Source of the DNA: Olsenella_K absiana
GTDB taxonomy: Bacteria > Actinomycetota > Coriobacteriia > Coriobacteriales > Atopobiaceae
Direction: 5' to 3'
NCBI RefSeq assembly: GCF_036408855.1
Contig: NZ_JAZGJQ010000002.1
Location: 282,555 to 346,554 of the forward strand
Length of the DNA: 64,000 nucleotides
Shown here: one piece after another, positions 34,411 through 43,828 of the stretch
Position numbering within the stretch: position 1 is the stretch's first letter
Layout of the letters: the number at the start of each line of letters is the position of its first letter
Program-made: the position numbers and the translations under genes
The notes under the pieces: generated by a model
The model's database searches: none
What the model saw: the letters and a program-made list of their open reading frames with translations, nothing else
Told to the model about the DNA's origin: nothing

Positions 34411-35886
34411 TTACGCGCCCGCCTGGTCGGACTTGCGCCTGCCGGCGAGGTAGGCGCGAGCGTTGGCGAGGAGGTAGGCGAGCTCCTCGACCCCGAGGAG
34501 GCGGGCGATGAGCAGGTAGGCGGCGCCCATCGCGAGGACCTGCAGCAGAATCAGCGCGAGGCTCGGCAGGCCGAGAAGGGCGAGCGGGTAGGCGACGGCG
34601 GCCGAGGCGGCCGTGAGCGCGAAGGCCGGGCAGATGTCGCGCACCTGCTCAAGGTAGGAGTAGCCGATGACCTTGCGGTTGGGCTCGGCGTTGATGAAGG
34701 TCGAGATCACGTTGTTGATGATGTAGCCGACCACGATGGCGTTGAGGTCGTGGATCACGAAGGCGGTCACGCAGAGCATGGCGACGCCGATCCCCTTCTT
34801 GATGACCTCGAGCCTGAGGAAGACGTCGCTCTTCCCCATGCCGTTGAGCACCTGCAGGTTGGTCGTGTGGATGGGCAGGAAGGCGTAGATCAGGCAGTAC
34901 ATCTGCAGGAAGGGCACGGCGGGCAGCCACTTCTCGCCCAGGAGCAGCACGACGAGCGGGCGGGCGACGAGAGCGAAGGCGCCCATGGCCGGCACGATCA
35001 GGAAGGTGCTCGTCTTGAGCCCGCGCCGGGCGAGCCGCTTGACGCGGGCCTTGTCGTCCTGCATGCGCGAGACCGCCGAGAGCATGACGGGCTGGATGGC
35101 GCCGTCCAGGACTATGCCCAGGGCCTGCGGGTACTTCTCGCCCTGGGTGACGTAGCCGAGGTCGCTGCCCGTGAACTGGTGTCCGATGACCAGGGAGGAC
35201 AGGCTCGTGTAGCCCTGGTCGATCAGGCCCGAGACGAGCAGCTTCCACCCGAAGCGAAACATCGTCTTCGCGCGCGCCGCCACGAACACGAGCCGGGGCT
35301 TCCAGGGGACCTCGGCCATGAGGACGACGCACTTGGTGAGCTGGAATGAGAGCTGCTGCACCACGAGCGCCCAGATGCCCGCGCCGGCGACGGCCGCGGA
35401 GATGGCGGAGACGCCCGACACCGCAGCGGCGGCCACGGTGGCGCGGAAGGTCTTCTTGAAGTCCATGTGGCGCGCGACCAGGGCCTCCTGGATCGCGTTG
35501 TAGGCGTTCACGATCAGGATGAGCACGAGGGCGCGCAGCGGCCAGACGATGGCGGGCATAGCGTAGAACTGAGCCACGGCGGGCGCGGCGGCGAAGATCG
35601 CGAGGTAGAGCACGCAGGAGATGGTCAGGCTCATCCAGAAGACCGTGGAGCAGTCGTCCTCGTCGAGGTCGGGCGACTGGATGATAGCCGTGTTGAGGCC
35701 GGACTGCACGATCACGTTGCCGATGTTCACGAAGACGGTCATGATCGCGAGCATGCCGAACTCCGCCGGTGCGAGCAGGCGCGCCATCACGATCTGCACG
35801 ACGAGCTGGATCGCGGCGGAGCCACCCTGCTCGAAGAGCTTCCAGAAGAGCGATCTGACCGTGGTCGCCTTGAGGTCGTGGGCCAC
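34411..35886 (-). CDS. MOP-superfamily polysaccharide flippase (WzxC-like)
   Basis: 491 aa with about 12-14 hydrophobic segments. Typical N-terminus TVRSLFWKLFEQGGSAAIQLVVQIVMARLLAPAEFG and central LVSGLIDQGYTSLSSLVIG of the Polysacc_synt_3/WzxC group. It exports lipid-linked oligosaccharides. GTG start at 35886 directly abuts the ATP-grasp stop codon (TAG-GTG), indicating translational coupling. Confidence 0.88.
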   Translation of the reverse strand: MAHDLKATTVRSLFWKLFEQGGSAAIQLVVQIVMARLLAPAEFGMLAIMTVFVNIGNVIVQSGLNTAIIQSPDLDEDDCSTVFWMSLTISCVLYLAIFAAAPAVAQFYAMPAIVWPLRALVLILIVNAYNAIQEALVARHMDFKKTFRATVAAAAVSGVSAISAAVAGAGIWALVVQQLSFQLTKCVVLMAEVPWKPRLVFVAARAKTMFRFGWKLLVSGLIDQGYTSLSSLVIGHQFTGSDLGYVTQGEKYPQALGIVLDGAIQPVMLSAVSRMQDDKARVKRLARRGLKTSTFLIVPAMGAFALVARPLVVLLLGEKWLPAVPFLQMYCLIYAFLPIHTTNLQVLNGMGKSDVFLRLEVIKKGIGVAMLCVTAFVIHDLNAIVVGYIINNVISTFINAEPNRKVIGYSYLEQVRDICPAFALTAASAAVAYPLALLGLPSLALILLQVLAMGAAYLLIARLLGVEELAYLLANARAYLAGRRKSDQAGA

Positions 35887-36999
35887 CTAGTCCTCCAGCC
35901 TCGTCACGTACTCCTCGTACTTGCGCGCTATGAACTGCGCGCGCCAGGGACCGAGGGGCTCGATCGGCTCGCCGCGGAAGGCGCGCAGGTGGTTGGTCAC
36001 GCAGTCGTAGGCGGCGATGCAGCTGAACTCCACGCCCCCGGAGAAGCGCGGGTTGCACTCGAGGAAGTGGTAGCGGGAGAGACCCCTTCCGCGAGCCGCC
36101 CCCTCGGGCGAGAAGGACGCGGGTGCCGCGGGCGCACGGCCGGCCTCGGCGGCGCAGGCCGCGTCGGCGGCCGAGAAGCGCGCGGAGGGCGTGCCCGGCT
36201 CGGGCACGCGCCCGTCCGGCCCCTCCTCGATGAACTCGAAGTTCACGCAGCCGACGACGCCCAGCTCGGCGGCAAGGGCGCACGAGGCCGCCTCGAGGTC
36301 GGAGTCGTGGAAGACCTCGACCGAGGTGCCCGCGCCGTTGAGCGTACGCAGGTACTCCCTGCGCGGCACGGCCACGCAGGCGTCGCCCGCGGCGGCGCGG
36401 ACCACGTCCACGCAGACGACGCGGCCCTCGACGAGCGGCTGCACGACGTAGCGCTCGGGGTCGGGGATGGAGGAGAGCTCCGCCCACTCGCGCTCGTCGT
36501 GGACGTAGCGCAGCCCCTGGCTGCTCCTGCCGTCTTTTGGCTTCACGACCACGGGGAAGGACGCGGGGCCGGAGCCGAGCGAGGGGAGCGGGCGCGTCTC
36601 GATGCCGCGGACGCCAGAGGAGCTGCGCTCGAGGAAGCCCGCCATGGCCTGCTTGTCCCTGCAGTACGCGAGCGACGAGGCGGGCGAGATGCAGACGAGG
36701 GCGCCGGCGAAGGTGCCGTCCTCGGCGCGCGCCGCGTTGAAGAAGTCCACGTCCACGTCGGTCAGGGGGCAGATGTAGTCGACGCCCTCGGCCTCGCAGA
36801 CCCCTGCGACGAAGCTCGCGTAGCGCTCGCGGTCGGAGGTGTAGGGGGCCTGGTAGAAGGCATCGACGGAGAGGGCGTCGGCCACGAGCTCCCGGGCGTA
36901 GATGTCTGACCCCACGACCTTCTCACCCGCGGCGTGCAGCCGTTTGATGACGATGTCTGCGGAGAACGAGCCGATTGCCGTGACCAGCGCTGTGCCCAT
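35887..36999 (-). CDS. ATP-grasp ligase
   Basis: 370 aa. N-terminal Rossmann-like domain (GTALVTAIGSFSADIVIKRL), then ATP-grasp: FPVVVKPKDGRSSQGLRYV (about 148-166) and metal-binding HFLECNPRFSGGVEFS (about 312-328). Between them is an unusual Ala/Pro-rich insertion (about 265-305). It resembles carbamoyl-phosphate-synthase large-subunit-like ligases found in polysaccharide loci. Start ATG 36999. First gene of the minus-strand run; divergent from the ATP-grasp gene at 37306. Confidence 0.83.
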   Translation of the reverse strand: MGTALVTAIGSFSADIVIKRLHAAGEKVVGSDIYARELVADALSVDAFYQAPYTSDRERYASFVAGVCEAEGVDYICPLTDVDVDFFNAARAEDGTFAGALVCISPASSLAYCRDKQAMAGFLERSSSGVRGIETRPLPSLGSGPASFPVVVKPKDGRSSQGLRYVHDEREWAELSSIPDPERYVVQPLVEGRVVCVDVVRAAAGDACVAVPRREYLRTLNGAGTSVEVFHDSDLEAASCALAAELGVVGCVNFEFIEEGPDGRVPEPGTPSARFSAADAACAAEAGRAPAAPASFSPEGAARGRGLSRYHFLECNPRFSGGVEFSCIAAYDCVTNHLRAFRGEPIEPLGPWRAQFIARKYEEYVTRLED

Positions 37000-37145
37000 G
37001 CCGTGGAGCCTCCGATGCGTGTGTGGCGCTGCGGACCCGCGAGCCAGCCGATGGCGAGGCGCTCGGCGCTGTCGCTCGGGCGCCGGGTCCGTGCGAGCAG
37101 GCCCTGTCCGGGCCTGGGGGTGGATGTCATCCTCTCAGCTTAATG

Positions 37146-37151
37146 TATACT
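37146..37151 (+). promoter_or_regulatory. Candidate -10 in the 37000-37305 divergent gap
   Basis: TATACT (context ATGTATACTTTT) on the plus strand, about 155 nt before the next gene. The surrounding 15 bp are the only A/T-rich stretch in the gap. Nothing else is recognised there. Confidence 0.35.
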
Positions 37152-37305
37152 TTTGGGGCTGCGCGGCCGCTGGCCCCTCCTGCGCCCAATGCCCACAGGA
37201 GCCTTGCCGCACCCTTGCACCCACCTGCGACTCACGTGCGACCCGCGCTCCGGGCTGCGCGGCGGGGCGCCTCGCACGTGACACCCAGTCTTCGGAGGCA
37301 CGATC

Positions 37306-38448
37306 ATGAAGGACAACTCGCTCGAGTCACTCCTCGCGGACGGCTTCGCCGAGAGGATGGCCCACGAGTACCTCGACACCATGGCGGACGAGCTCACGAG
37401 CGGCCTTTTCGACGAGGACTACCTGAGGTGGGCGCACTCCGAGGGCTACTACGCCATGAGCGCCTACAGCTACGGGCTCACCCCGGAGACGGTCGGCGAC
37501 TACATCTCCGACTACGACTTCTGCAAGATGTGGCCGCTCAACGACTGGCAGCGCATCTGGATCAACGACAAGCTGACCCTCAAGTACATGCTCGCGGGCA
37601 CGCCCGCCGACAGGTTCATGCCCAGGTACTACTACTACACCGCCAGGTCGCGCCTGGTACCTGGGCCCGACTGCGCCGCCGGTCCCAGCCTGGAGGGCTT
37701 CGTCGAGACCCTGCGCGAGGTCGGGGAGCTCGCCTGCAAGCCCTGCAACGGGGCCATGGCGGTGGGCTTCCACCGCCTGTCCTTCGACGGGCGCTCCTTC
37801 GCCGTCGACGCCCGCGAGGCCTCCGAGGAGGGCGTCAAGGACTTCGTCCGCACACACCCCAACTACGTCTTCACCGAGTTCATCCGCCCCTCCGAGGACC
37901 TGGCGAGGATCGACCCGCTGATCCACACCCTCCGCGTCATCGTGGTCAACCCCGACGGCGTCTCGCCGACGCCCATCGCCGACTACCTGCGCTTCTCGGT
38001 CGGCGCGGACAAGAGCGGCTCGACCCCCAACTACCAGATCCCCGACAGGGCGGACATCTGCTCGCTCAACGCCTACGTGGACCTCGAGAGCGGCCGCTTC
38101 GGCGACGCCAAGCTCGTCTACCCCGCCCGCGTCGAGGACTGCCCCACCCACCCCGACAGCGGCGCGCCCGTGGAGGGTCGGATCTCGTGCTGGTCGGAGG
38201 TCCTCGAGATGCTCCGTCAGGTCTCGCTAGCGCTCGGCCCGGTCGAGTACCTCGGCTACGACGTGGGCATCACCCCGGACGGCCCCCGCATCATGGAGAT
38301 AAACTCGCACTCCGGCGTCCAGTACCTGCAGCTCTTCCGTCCGCTGCTCAAGGACCCCCTGCCCGCGCGCTACTACCGCGCCAAGCTCGACGCCATCGAC
38401 GCGCTCTCCCCCGAGGACAAGGCCCGCAGGAACTCGATCGCCCACTAG
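37306..38448 (+). CDS. Sugar-transfer-associated ATP-grasp protein
   Basis: 380 aa. N-terminal helical region (1-120), including KMWPLNDWQRIWINDKLTLKYML, the motif where these proteins resemble TupA-like and sugar-transfer-associated ATP-grasp families. ATP-grasp elements are ELACKPCNGAMAVGFHRL (about 142-159) and GYDVGITPDGPRIMEINSHSGVQYLQL (about 317-343). Third ATP-grasp protein in the cluster, of a different subfamily. ATG 37306 preceded by GGAGGCACG. Probable role in amino-acid or acyl decoration of a surface glycan. Confidence 0.8.
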   Translation: MKDNSLESLLADGFAERMAHEYLDTMADELTSGLFDEDYLRWAHSEGYYAMSAYSYGLTPETVGDYISDYDFCKMWPLNDWQRIWINDKLTLKYMLAGTPADRFMPRYYYYTARSRLVPGPDCAAGPSLEGFVETLREVGELACKPCNGAMAVGFHRLSFDGRSFAVDAREASEEGVKDFVRTHPNYVFTEFIRPSEDLARIDPLIHTLRVIVVNPDGVSPTPIADYLRFSVGADKSGSTPNYQIPDRADICSLNAYVDLESGRFGDAKLVYPARVEDCPTHPDSGAPVEGRISCWSEVLEMLRQVSLALGPVEYLGYDVGITPDGPRIMEINSHSGVQYLQLFRPLLKDPLPARYYRAKLDAIDALSPEDKARRNSIAH

Positions 38449-38634
38449 GCCACGGAGGGTCGCGCGCAGGGTCGCCAGCAAGGTCACCCGCCTGCAAGCC
38501 GAGAAGCCCCGCCGCAGGTGGGTTGGCCCGTACGACAAGCTTCGTGCCAGCTTTCCGCAGGCCCAGGCAAGGTCTCTCCCCCTCCGGCGCGCTAGAGTTC
38601 CCCTCACGTTCACCCGCATCGTGAGGAGGAGCCC

Positions 38635-39798
38635 ATGGCGCTCGTATGGTCGAAGGAGAAAGTCGCGCTCCAGATAGACGACGACCCGGCGTCGGAGCCG
38701 TTCGACGGACCCGACGACTGGACGGTCATCCACGTCACGACGGCCCAGCTGGAGAGCTACGAGGGGTGTCAGGAGGTCGTGAGCCACCTGAGCCAGGCGC
38801 TCGGAGCCAACCTCGCGACCGACGCGGGGGACGAGCTCTCCCCGGACGCCGACGGGGTGCCCTGGCGCCTCGGCGCCCTGGGCGGCCTCGACTTCCCGCA
38901 GGAGGGCCCCGCGGCCTTCGGGGAGCTCGAGGACGCGTTCGCGGACGTCTGCGTTGATCAGACCGGCTACGGGGACGAAGCGGACTTCGGGGACGAGGCC
39001 GACTTTGGAGACGAGGAGATCGTGCCCTGGGACGAACGCCTGCCCGAGGGCTCCGTGCGAATCGTCCGGGGGCGTCAGATGAGCACCCCGGAGTTCCTCT
39101 ACCTCCGCAAGGCCTCAGAGCTCGCCCCCCGCCGGCTCGCCCAGCTCGGCATGGAGCTCTGCGGGCTCTACGCCACCGACCACCTCGACGACCCCCGCAA
39201 CTACCGCGTCTTCGGGGACAGCGTCTGCACGATACGCGGGCTCAAGGCCTACCTGCGAGGCGCACGCGGCCTGCCTGGATACGACCAGGCCATGGACGCG
39301 CTCGCGCTCGTGGCCGAGGGGTCCCACAGCCCCATGGCGAGCTACCTCTTCCTGCTCCTGACCCTCCCGCGCGAGATGGGCGGCTATGGCCTCGAGAGGC
39401 CCATGATCGGGGTCGACTACCAGCTGACGGAGACCGACGCCCCGGACGCACCGAGCACGGAGGGCCCCTACGAGGCCTACGACCTGTGCTGGCCGGACAG
39501 GGGCGTGGCCCTCCAGTACGTGGGCGAGACCCCTCCCTCCTGGAGGGACCTGCACTCCCTGACCGTGCCCAACCTGCTCGACCTCAAGGTCGTCTGCGTC
39601 ACCTGCGCCCAGGTGGCGAGCGTCGCGGCCTTCGACGAGGCCGTGCGCGAGCTCTGCCGCCACCTCGGCGTGACCCTGCCCAACGAGTCGCTCGACTTCA
39701 TCGTGGCGCGCGCCTCCCTGCGCGACGAGCTGGAGTTCCCCTCCTACGACCACATGTGCGCCACGGCCCGAGACGCCCACTGCCACGAGCTCGTGTAG
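38635..39798 (+). CDS. Coriobacteriia-type endonuclease-like (DUF559/Vsr-fold) protein, probably inactive
   Basis: 387 aa. Residues 150-387 match the layout of a protein family I know from Coriobacteriia: STPEFLYLRKASELAPRRLAQLGMELCGLYA, then GSHSPMASYLFLLL..PREMGGYGL (229-253), then a Vsr/DUF559-like PD-(D/E)xK segment. In usual members this last segment reads DLxWP...VEYDS; here it is DLCWPDRGVALQYVGE (283-298), with the acidic residue replaced by Gln294. The first 130 residues are an unrecognised extra domain ending in an acidic repeat (DEADFGDEADFGDEE). ATG 38635 with GAGGAGGAG. Family recall is from memory and unverified. Confidence 0.6.
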   Translation: MALVWSKEKVALQIDDDPASEPFDGPDDWTVIHVTTAQLESYEGCQEVVSHLSQALGANLATDAGDELSPDADGVPWRLGALGGLDFPQEGPAAFGELEDAFADVCVDQTGYGDEADFGDEADFGDEEIVPWDERLPEGSVRIVRGRQMSTPEFLYLRKASELAPRRLAQLGMELCGLYATDHLDDPRNYRVFGDSVCTIRGLKAYLRGARGLPGYDQAMDALALVAEGSHSPMASYLFLLLTLPREMGGYGLERPMIGVDYQLTETDAPDAPSTEGPYEAYDLCWPDRGVALQYVGETPPSWRDLHSLTVPNLLDLKVVCVTCAQVASVAAFDEAVRELCRHLGVTLPNESLDFIVARASLRDELEFPSYDHMCATARDAHCHELV

Positions 39799-39890
39799 CG
39801 GTCGGTGGCGTGCGCGGCGACTGAGGGGGCCCGCCACCCCAGGGCGGGGGCGGCGGGCCCGGATCGGCTGGACCTTGGCGGAGCGGCGCG

Positions 39891-41960
39891 CTACCTCTCG
39901 CCTGCCGCGCGCCTCTCCTGGTACTCCTCGGCGAGCCTCTGCTGCACGTCGTGCGGCACCTGCTCGTAGCCGCTCAGCTCGAGCTCGAACTCGCCCGTGC
40001 CGCGGGAGAGCGAGCGCAGGCGCGTGGAGTAGTCGGTGACCTCGGCGTAGGGCACGGTCGCCTCGATGGTCGTGTACCCCGCCTCGGAGCCGGTGGCGGC
40101 CGTCATGCCCTCCACGCGGCCGCGGGAGGCGGAGATGTCGCCCATCACGGAGCCGGCGTAGCTGTCGGGCACCGTGATCTCGAGGTGCGCCATCGGCTCG
40201 AGCAGGACGGGCTCCGCCTGGCCCACGGCCTTCTGGAAGCCGATGCGGGCGGCCGTCTTGAAGGCCATCTCGTTGGAGTCGACGGGGTGGTAGGAGCCGT
40301 CGTAGACCGCGACCTTGATGTCGATCATCGGGTAGCCGGCGAGCACGCCGTCGGCCATGGTCTCGCGGACGCCCTTGTCGATGGCGGGGATGAAGTTGCG
40401 CGGGATGTGGCCGCCGACGACCTCGTCCACGAACTCGTAGCCCTGCCCAGGGTTGGGCTCAACGCGCAGCCAGCAGTCGCCGAACTGCCCGGCGCCGCCG
40501 GTCTGCTTCTTGTGGCGTCCCTCGGCGCTCGCGACGCGGCGGATCGTCTCGCGATAGGGGATCTTGAGCTTCACGGTGTGCGCCGTGATGCCCACGCGGT
40601 CCTCGAGGCGGTCGAGCAGGACGCTGACCTGCGCCTCGCCGATCGCGGAGATGACCGTCTGGCCGGTGTCCTCGACGCGCTCGACCTTGAGGGTCGGGTC
40701 GGCGTCCGCGGCCTTGTCCAGGAAGGTGTAGAGCTTGTCCTCGGTGCCGCGCTTGTCGGGCTCGATGGCGATACGGTAGAGCGAGTTGGGGAAGCGGAAC
40801 TGCGCCGCCTCGACCTTGCCCGTGACCGAGAGGGTGTCGCCCGTGATGGCCTCGAGCTTGGGCACGACAACGATGTCGCCGGAGGCGGCCGACTTCACGT
40901 CCTGGGTCTCCTTGCCGCACATGAGGTAGAGGTGGCCGAGGCGCTCCGCCTTGCGCGTGCGGGCGTTCGTCAGCTCCAGGCCGGGCTCCAGCGTGCCCGC
41001 AAGCACCTTGAGGAAGGAGAGGCGCCCGTTCTGCGGGTCGTTGAGGCTCTTGAAGACGAAGGCGACGGGGCGGTCGTCGTCCGGGGAGATGTCGAGCTGC
41101 TCGCCGTTGACCAGCGGGATGCGCCCGAAGTCCGCCATGGTCGGGAACCAGTTGACGATGGCGTCGAGCAGCGAGACGACGCCCTCCTCCTTGACGCAGG
41201 AGCCGGCGAACACGGGCACGAAGACGCGCTCGCGCAGCGCGCGGGCGAGAAGCCCCTCGAGCTCCTGCTCGCTTATCTCCTCGCCCTCGAGGTACTTCAT
41301 CATGAGTTCGTCGTCCACCTCGACGACCAGGTCGACGAGGTCGGCGCGGGCGGAAGCTGCCGCGTCGGCGAACTCGGCGGGAACGTCCGTGACCTCGGGC
41401 TTGCCGTCCACGAGGCGGCGCGCCTTCTGGTGCACGACGTCGATGACGCCAGAGAACGCCGAGCCGGTCCCCATGGGGATCGTGACGGCGCCGAGGCGGT
41501 TGCCGAAGTGCTCGCGCAGCGACTCCATGGCCAGGTCGAAGTCCGCGTCGTCCTTGTCCAGGCGGTTCACGAAGACGGCGCGCGCCACCGAGAGCTCGTC
41601 CGCGGCGAACCAGAGGCGGGTGGTGGTCGTCTGCGGGCCGGTGGAGTCGACCATGAACAGCGTCGTCTCGCCGGCGCTCATCGCCGCGTAGGCGTCGCCC
41701 ACGAAATCGGGGTAGCAGGGCGCGTCGAGCACGTTGATGCGCGTGTCCTCCCAGGTCACGGGCGCGATCGTCGTGGAGATGGAGAAGCCGCGGGAACCCT
41801 CCTCCGCGTCGTAGTCGAGCGTGGGCTTTGTGCCGGCGTGACCGCCCAGGCGGGTGGTCCTTCCCGTGAGGTGCAGCATCGCCTCGGCCAGCATGGTCTT
41901 GCCCACGCCGCCTTGGCCCACAAGGACCACGTTCTTTACCTTCTCGACTCTGCCTGCCAT
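39891..41960 (-). CDS. EF-G-like translational GTPase with atypical G3 motif
   Basis: 689 aa from ATG 41960, with AAGGAGG 7 nt upstream; the longer frame is unsupported. Five-domain EF-G layout: P-loop GQGGVGKT (15-22), switch I SRGFSISTT, G3, NRLD (132-135, G4), domain II (GRLSFLKVLAGTLEPG), III-V ending YSTRLRSLSRGTGEFELELSGYEQVP. The G3 motif, DTPGH in EF-G, is DAPCY (79-83): both the Gly and the catalytic His are missing. It belongs to the EF-G-like/FusA2 group of unclear role. No rps/tuf neighbours are in this window, so the housekeeping fusA is presumably elsewhere. GTP hydrolysis may be slow or absent. Confidence 0.87.
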   Translation of the reverse strand: MAGRVEKVKNVVLVGQGGVGKTMLAEAMLHLTGRTTRLGGHAGTKPTLDYDAEEGSRGFSISTTIAPVTWEDTRINVLDAPCYPDFVGDAYAAMSAGETTLFMVDSTGPQTTTTRLWFAADELSVARAVFVNRLDKDDADFDLAMESLREHFGNRLGAVTIPMGTGSAFSGVIDVVHQKARRLVDGKPEVTDVPAEFADAAASARADLVDLVVEVDDELMMKYLEGEEISEQELEGLLARALRERVFVPVFAGSCVKEEGVVSLLDAIVNWFPTMADFGRIPLVNGEQLDISPDDDRPVAFVFKSLNDPQNGRLSFLKVLAGTLEPGLELTNARTRKAERLGHLYLMCGKETQDVKSAASGDIVVVPKLEAITGDTLSVTGKVEAAQFRFPNSLYRIAIEPDKRGTEDKLYTFLDKAADADPTLKVERVEDTGQTVISAIGEAQVSVLLDRLEDRVGITAHTVKLKIPYRETIRRVASAEGRHKKQTGGAGQFGDCWLRVEPNPGQGYEFVDEVVGGHIPRNFIPAIDKGVRETMADGVLAGYPMIDIKVAVYDGSYHPVDSNEMAFKTAARIGFQKAVGQAEPVLLEPMAHLEITVPDSYAGSVMGDISASRGRVEGMTAATGSEAGYTTIEATVPYAEVTDYSTRLRSLSRGTGEFELELSGYEQVPHDVQQRLAEEYQERRAAGER

Positions 41961-42302
41961 GTGATGCCTCCTTGAGCTGCTCAGGTCGGCGACGGCCACA
42001 GGCCCGGAACGCGGACGCGGCCACACCTCGGCTATCGCCCTGCCACATTGCCACGCATCGGTGCGCCTCGGAAGCGGGTCCCAAGCGCATAACCAAGACC
42101 TTACCCAAGGCGGCAGCGACCCTGCGGCGCGCGTCGGGTTGGCGGTTGTCATCAAACGTCGACGGCCGGGCCCTCCTGCGGGCGCCTGAAGTCGAGTACC
42201 ATTGACGCTGCGTGTGGCGCGCGGGCCGGGGCCTGACGTGGTGGCACACGGGGGCACGAGGCGCGAGTGCGGCAAGCCTGCGGACGGGCGACGTGGCGAC
42301 AC
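41961..42302. other. Intergenic stretch without recognised gene
   Basis: 342 bp upstream of the EF-G-like gene. The ribosome binding site (AAGGAGG) is next to the start. The promoter must lie here, but I cannot place it with confidence. Confidence 0.6.
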
Positions 42303-42337
42303 GAAAAAGGGGCCCGCGCCTTCGCGCGAGCCCCTTC
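42303..42337 (-). terminator. Rho-independent terminator of the radical SAM gene
   Basis: On the minus strand AAGGGGC and an inner CGCGC pair with GCGCG and GCCCCTT, followed by TTT. It begins about 20 nt after the stop codon at 42359. Confidence 0.85.
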
Positions 42338-42358
42338 GCAATGACGTGTCGCCGACAC

Positions 42359-43828
42359 CTAGTCGAGGACGGCCTCGTTCTCGGTGTCCATCTCCATGAG
42401 CATGCGACCCTTCTCATCCTGCGAGACCGTCGACATCTTGTCGGCGTAGATCTTCTTGCCCGTGGGATGCTCCTCGAGCCAGAGCTTGTTGGCCGTGGGC
42501 GCCCAGCTGGCTGCGTAGGGCGCGGTGCGCTCCTCGATGCTCTCCGGGGTGACCGGGGTGACGTACTCGGTGCAGTGGGCGCCGGCCTCCTTGACCATCT
42601 CGGGCAGCATGGTCGGGTTCTCGAGCATGGGGCAGGGCTGGAGCATGTTGTCGTTCCAGGGGTAGCGGGAGCGGTAGGCCTGGAACATCGGCTGCTTGAG
42701 GCAGTCGAGCCAGGAACCGTCGCGGATGTTGGCGTTGGAGTAGTGGATGAAGACGCAGGGCTCCACGTCGCCGCGGGCGTTCACATGGCAGTACACGCGA
42801 CCGCCGGCGATGCAGCCGCCGACGTACTCGCCGTCGTTCTGGAAGTCCATCGCGAAGATGGGGTAGCCGCCCTCGAAGCCGCGGACCTCGCGGATGCGGT
42901 GGAACATGTACTCGCGCTGCTCGGGCGTGGGCATGAGGTCTGCGCTGGCGCCCTCGCCGACGGGCATGTAGTGGAAGTACCAGGCCCAGCGGCAGCCCTT
43001 GTCGACCAGGAGCTGGAAGAACTGGTCGGAGGAGACGCGCTCGGTGTTGGCGCGGGTGTAGCAGGTGGAGGTGCCGTAGAGCAGGCCATGCTTCTTCATG
43101 AGGTCGAAGGCGCGCATGACCTCCTCGAAGGAGCCGTCGCCGCGGCGGCCGTCGTTGACGCTGGCCTCGTAGGACTCGAGGGAGACGGAGAAGACGATGT
43201 TGCCGAGCTCCTGGACCTTCTGGCAGAAGGCCTCGTCCACCAGCGACGCGTTGGTGAAGATGTTGAAGATGCAGTCGTTGTGCTTCTCGGCCAGCTTGAG
43301 GACGTCGCCCTTGCGGACGAGGGGCTCGCCGCCGGTCAGCATGAACAGGTGGGTACCGAGAGCGGAGGCCTCGGTGATGAGCTTGTCGCACTCGTCGTAG
43401 GTGAGGTTGAGACGGTTGCCGTAGTCGGCGGCCCAGCAGCCCACGCAGTGCTTGTTGCAGGCGCTCGTCGGGTCGAAGAGGATGATCCAGGGCACGTTGC
43501 AGCCGTTCTTGGCGGCGTTCTCGGTGCAGGTGCGCAGGCCGCGGAAGGCGGCCTCGTAGCCGCCGTTCATGATCGCGGTCTTGAAGACGTGCGGGTCGGT
43601 GTTGTCGATGACGTCGAACAGGAAGTCCTCCCACTTGCCACCGGGGTAGAGGGCGGTCTTGAGGCCGCGAACGACGCCGGGGGCCGTGTCCTTGAGGAGC
43701 TTGCCGGCCATGTCGACGACCTTGTCGACCTTCTCGGCACGGTCCTCGCCGGAGGCCGCCTTGAGCGCCTGGTCGATGACGACGCTGAAGGCCTTCCGCT
43801 CCGCCGCGTGCGCGATCTTGGACTGCAT
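42359..43828 (-). CDS. Radical SAM protein with SPASM-like C-terminus
   Basis: 489 aa. The [4Fe-4S]-binding CxxxCxxC motif is at 124-131 (SACNKHCVGC), GGEPL (SAM binding) is near 170, and NARGDVEPCVF plus further Cys in the last 170 residues suggest auxiliary clusters of SPASM/twitch type. A 110-residue N-terminal helical domain (KVVDMAGKLLKDTAPG) precedes the barrel. It resembles uncharacterised radical SAM proteins of anaerobic actinobacteria and clostridia. There is no RiPP-precursor gene next to it, so a peptide-modifying role is not supported by context. ATG 43828 with AAAGAGGTAA upstream. Confidence 0.87.
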   Translation of the reverse strand: MQSKIAHAAERKAFSVVIDQALKAASGEDRAEKVDKVVDMAGKLLKDTAPGVVRGLKTALYPGGKWEDFLFDVIDNTDPHVFKTAIMNGGYEAAFRGLRTCTENAAKNGCNVPWIILFDPTSACNKHCVGCWAADYGNRLNLTYDECDKLITEASALGTHLFMLTGGEPLVRKGDVLKLAEKHNDCIFNIFTNASLVDEAFCQKVQELGNIVFSVSLESYEASVNDGRRGDGSFEEVMRAFDLMKKHGLLYGTSTCYTRANTERVSSDQFFQLLVDKGCRWAWYFHYMPVGEGASADLMPTPEQREYMFHRIREVRGFEGGYPIFAMDFQNDGEYVGGCIAGGRVYCHVNARGDVEPCVFIHYSNANIRDGSWLDCLKQPMFQAYRSRYPWNDNMLQPCPMLENPTMLPEMVKEAGAHCTEYVTPVTPESIEERTAPYAASWAPTANKLWLEEHPTGKKIYADKMSTVSQDEKGRMLMEMDTENEAVLD

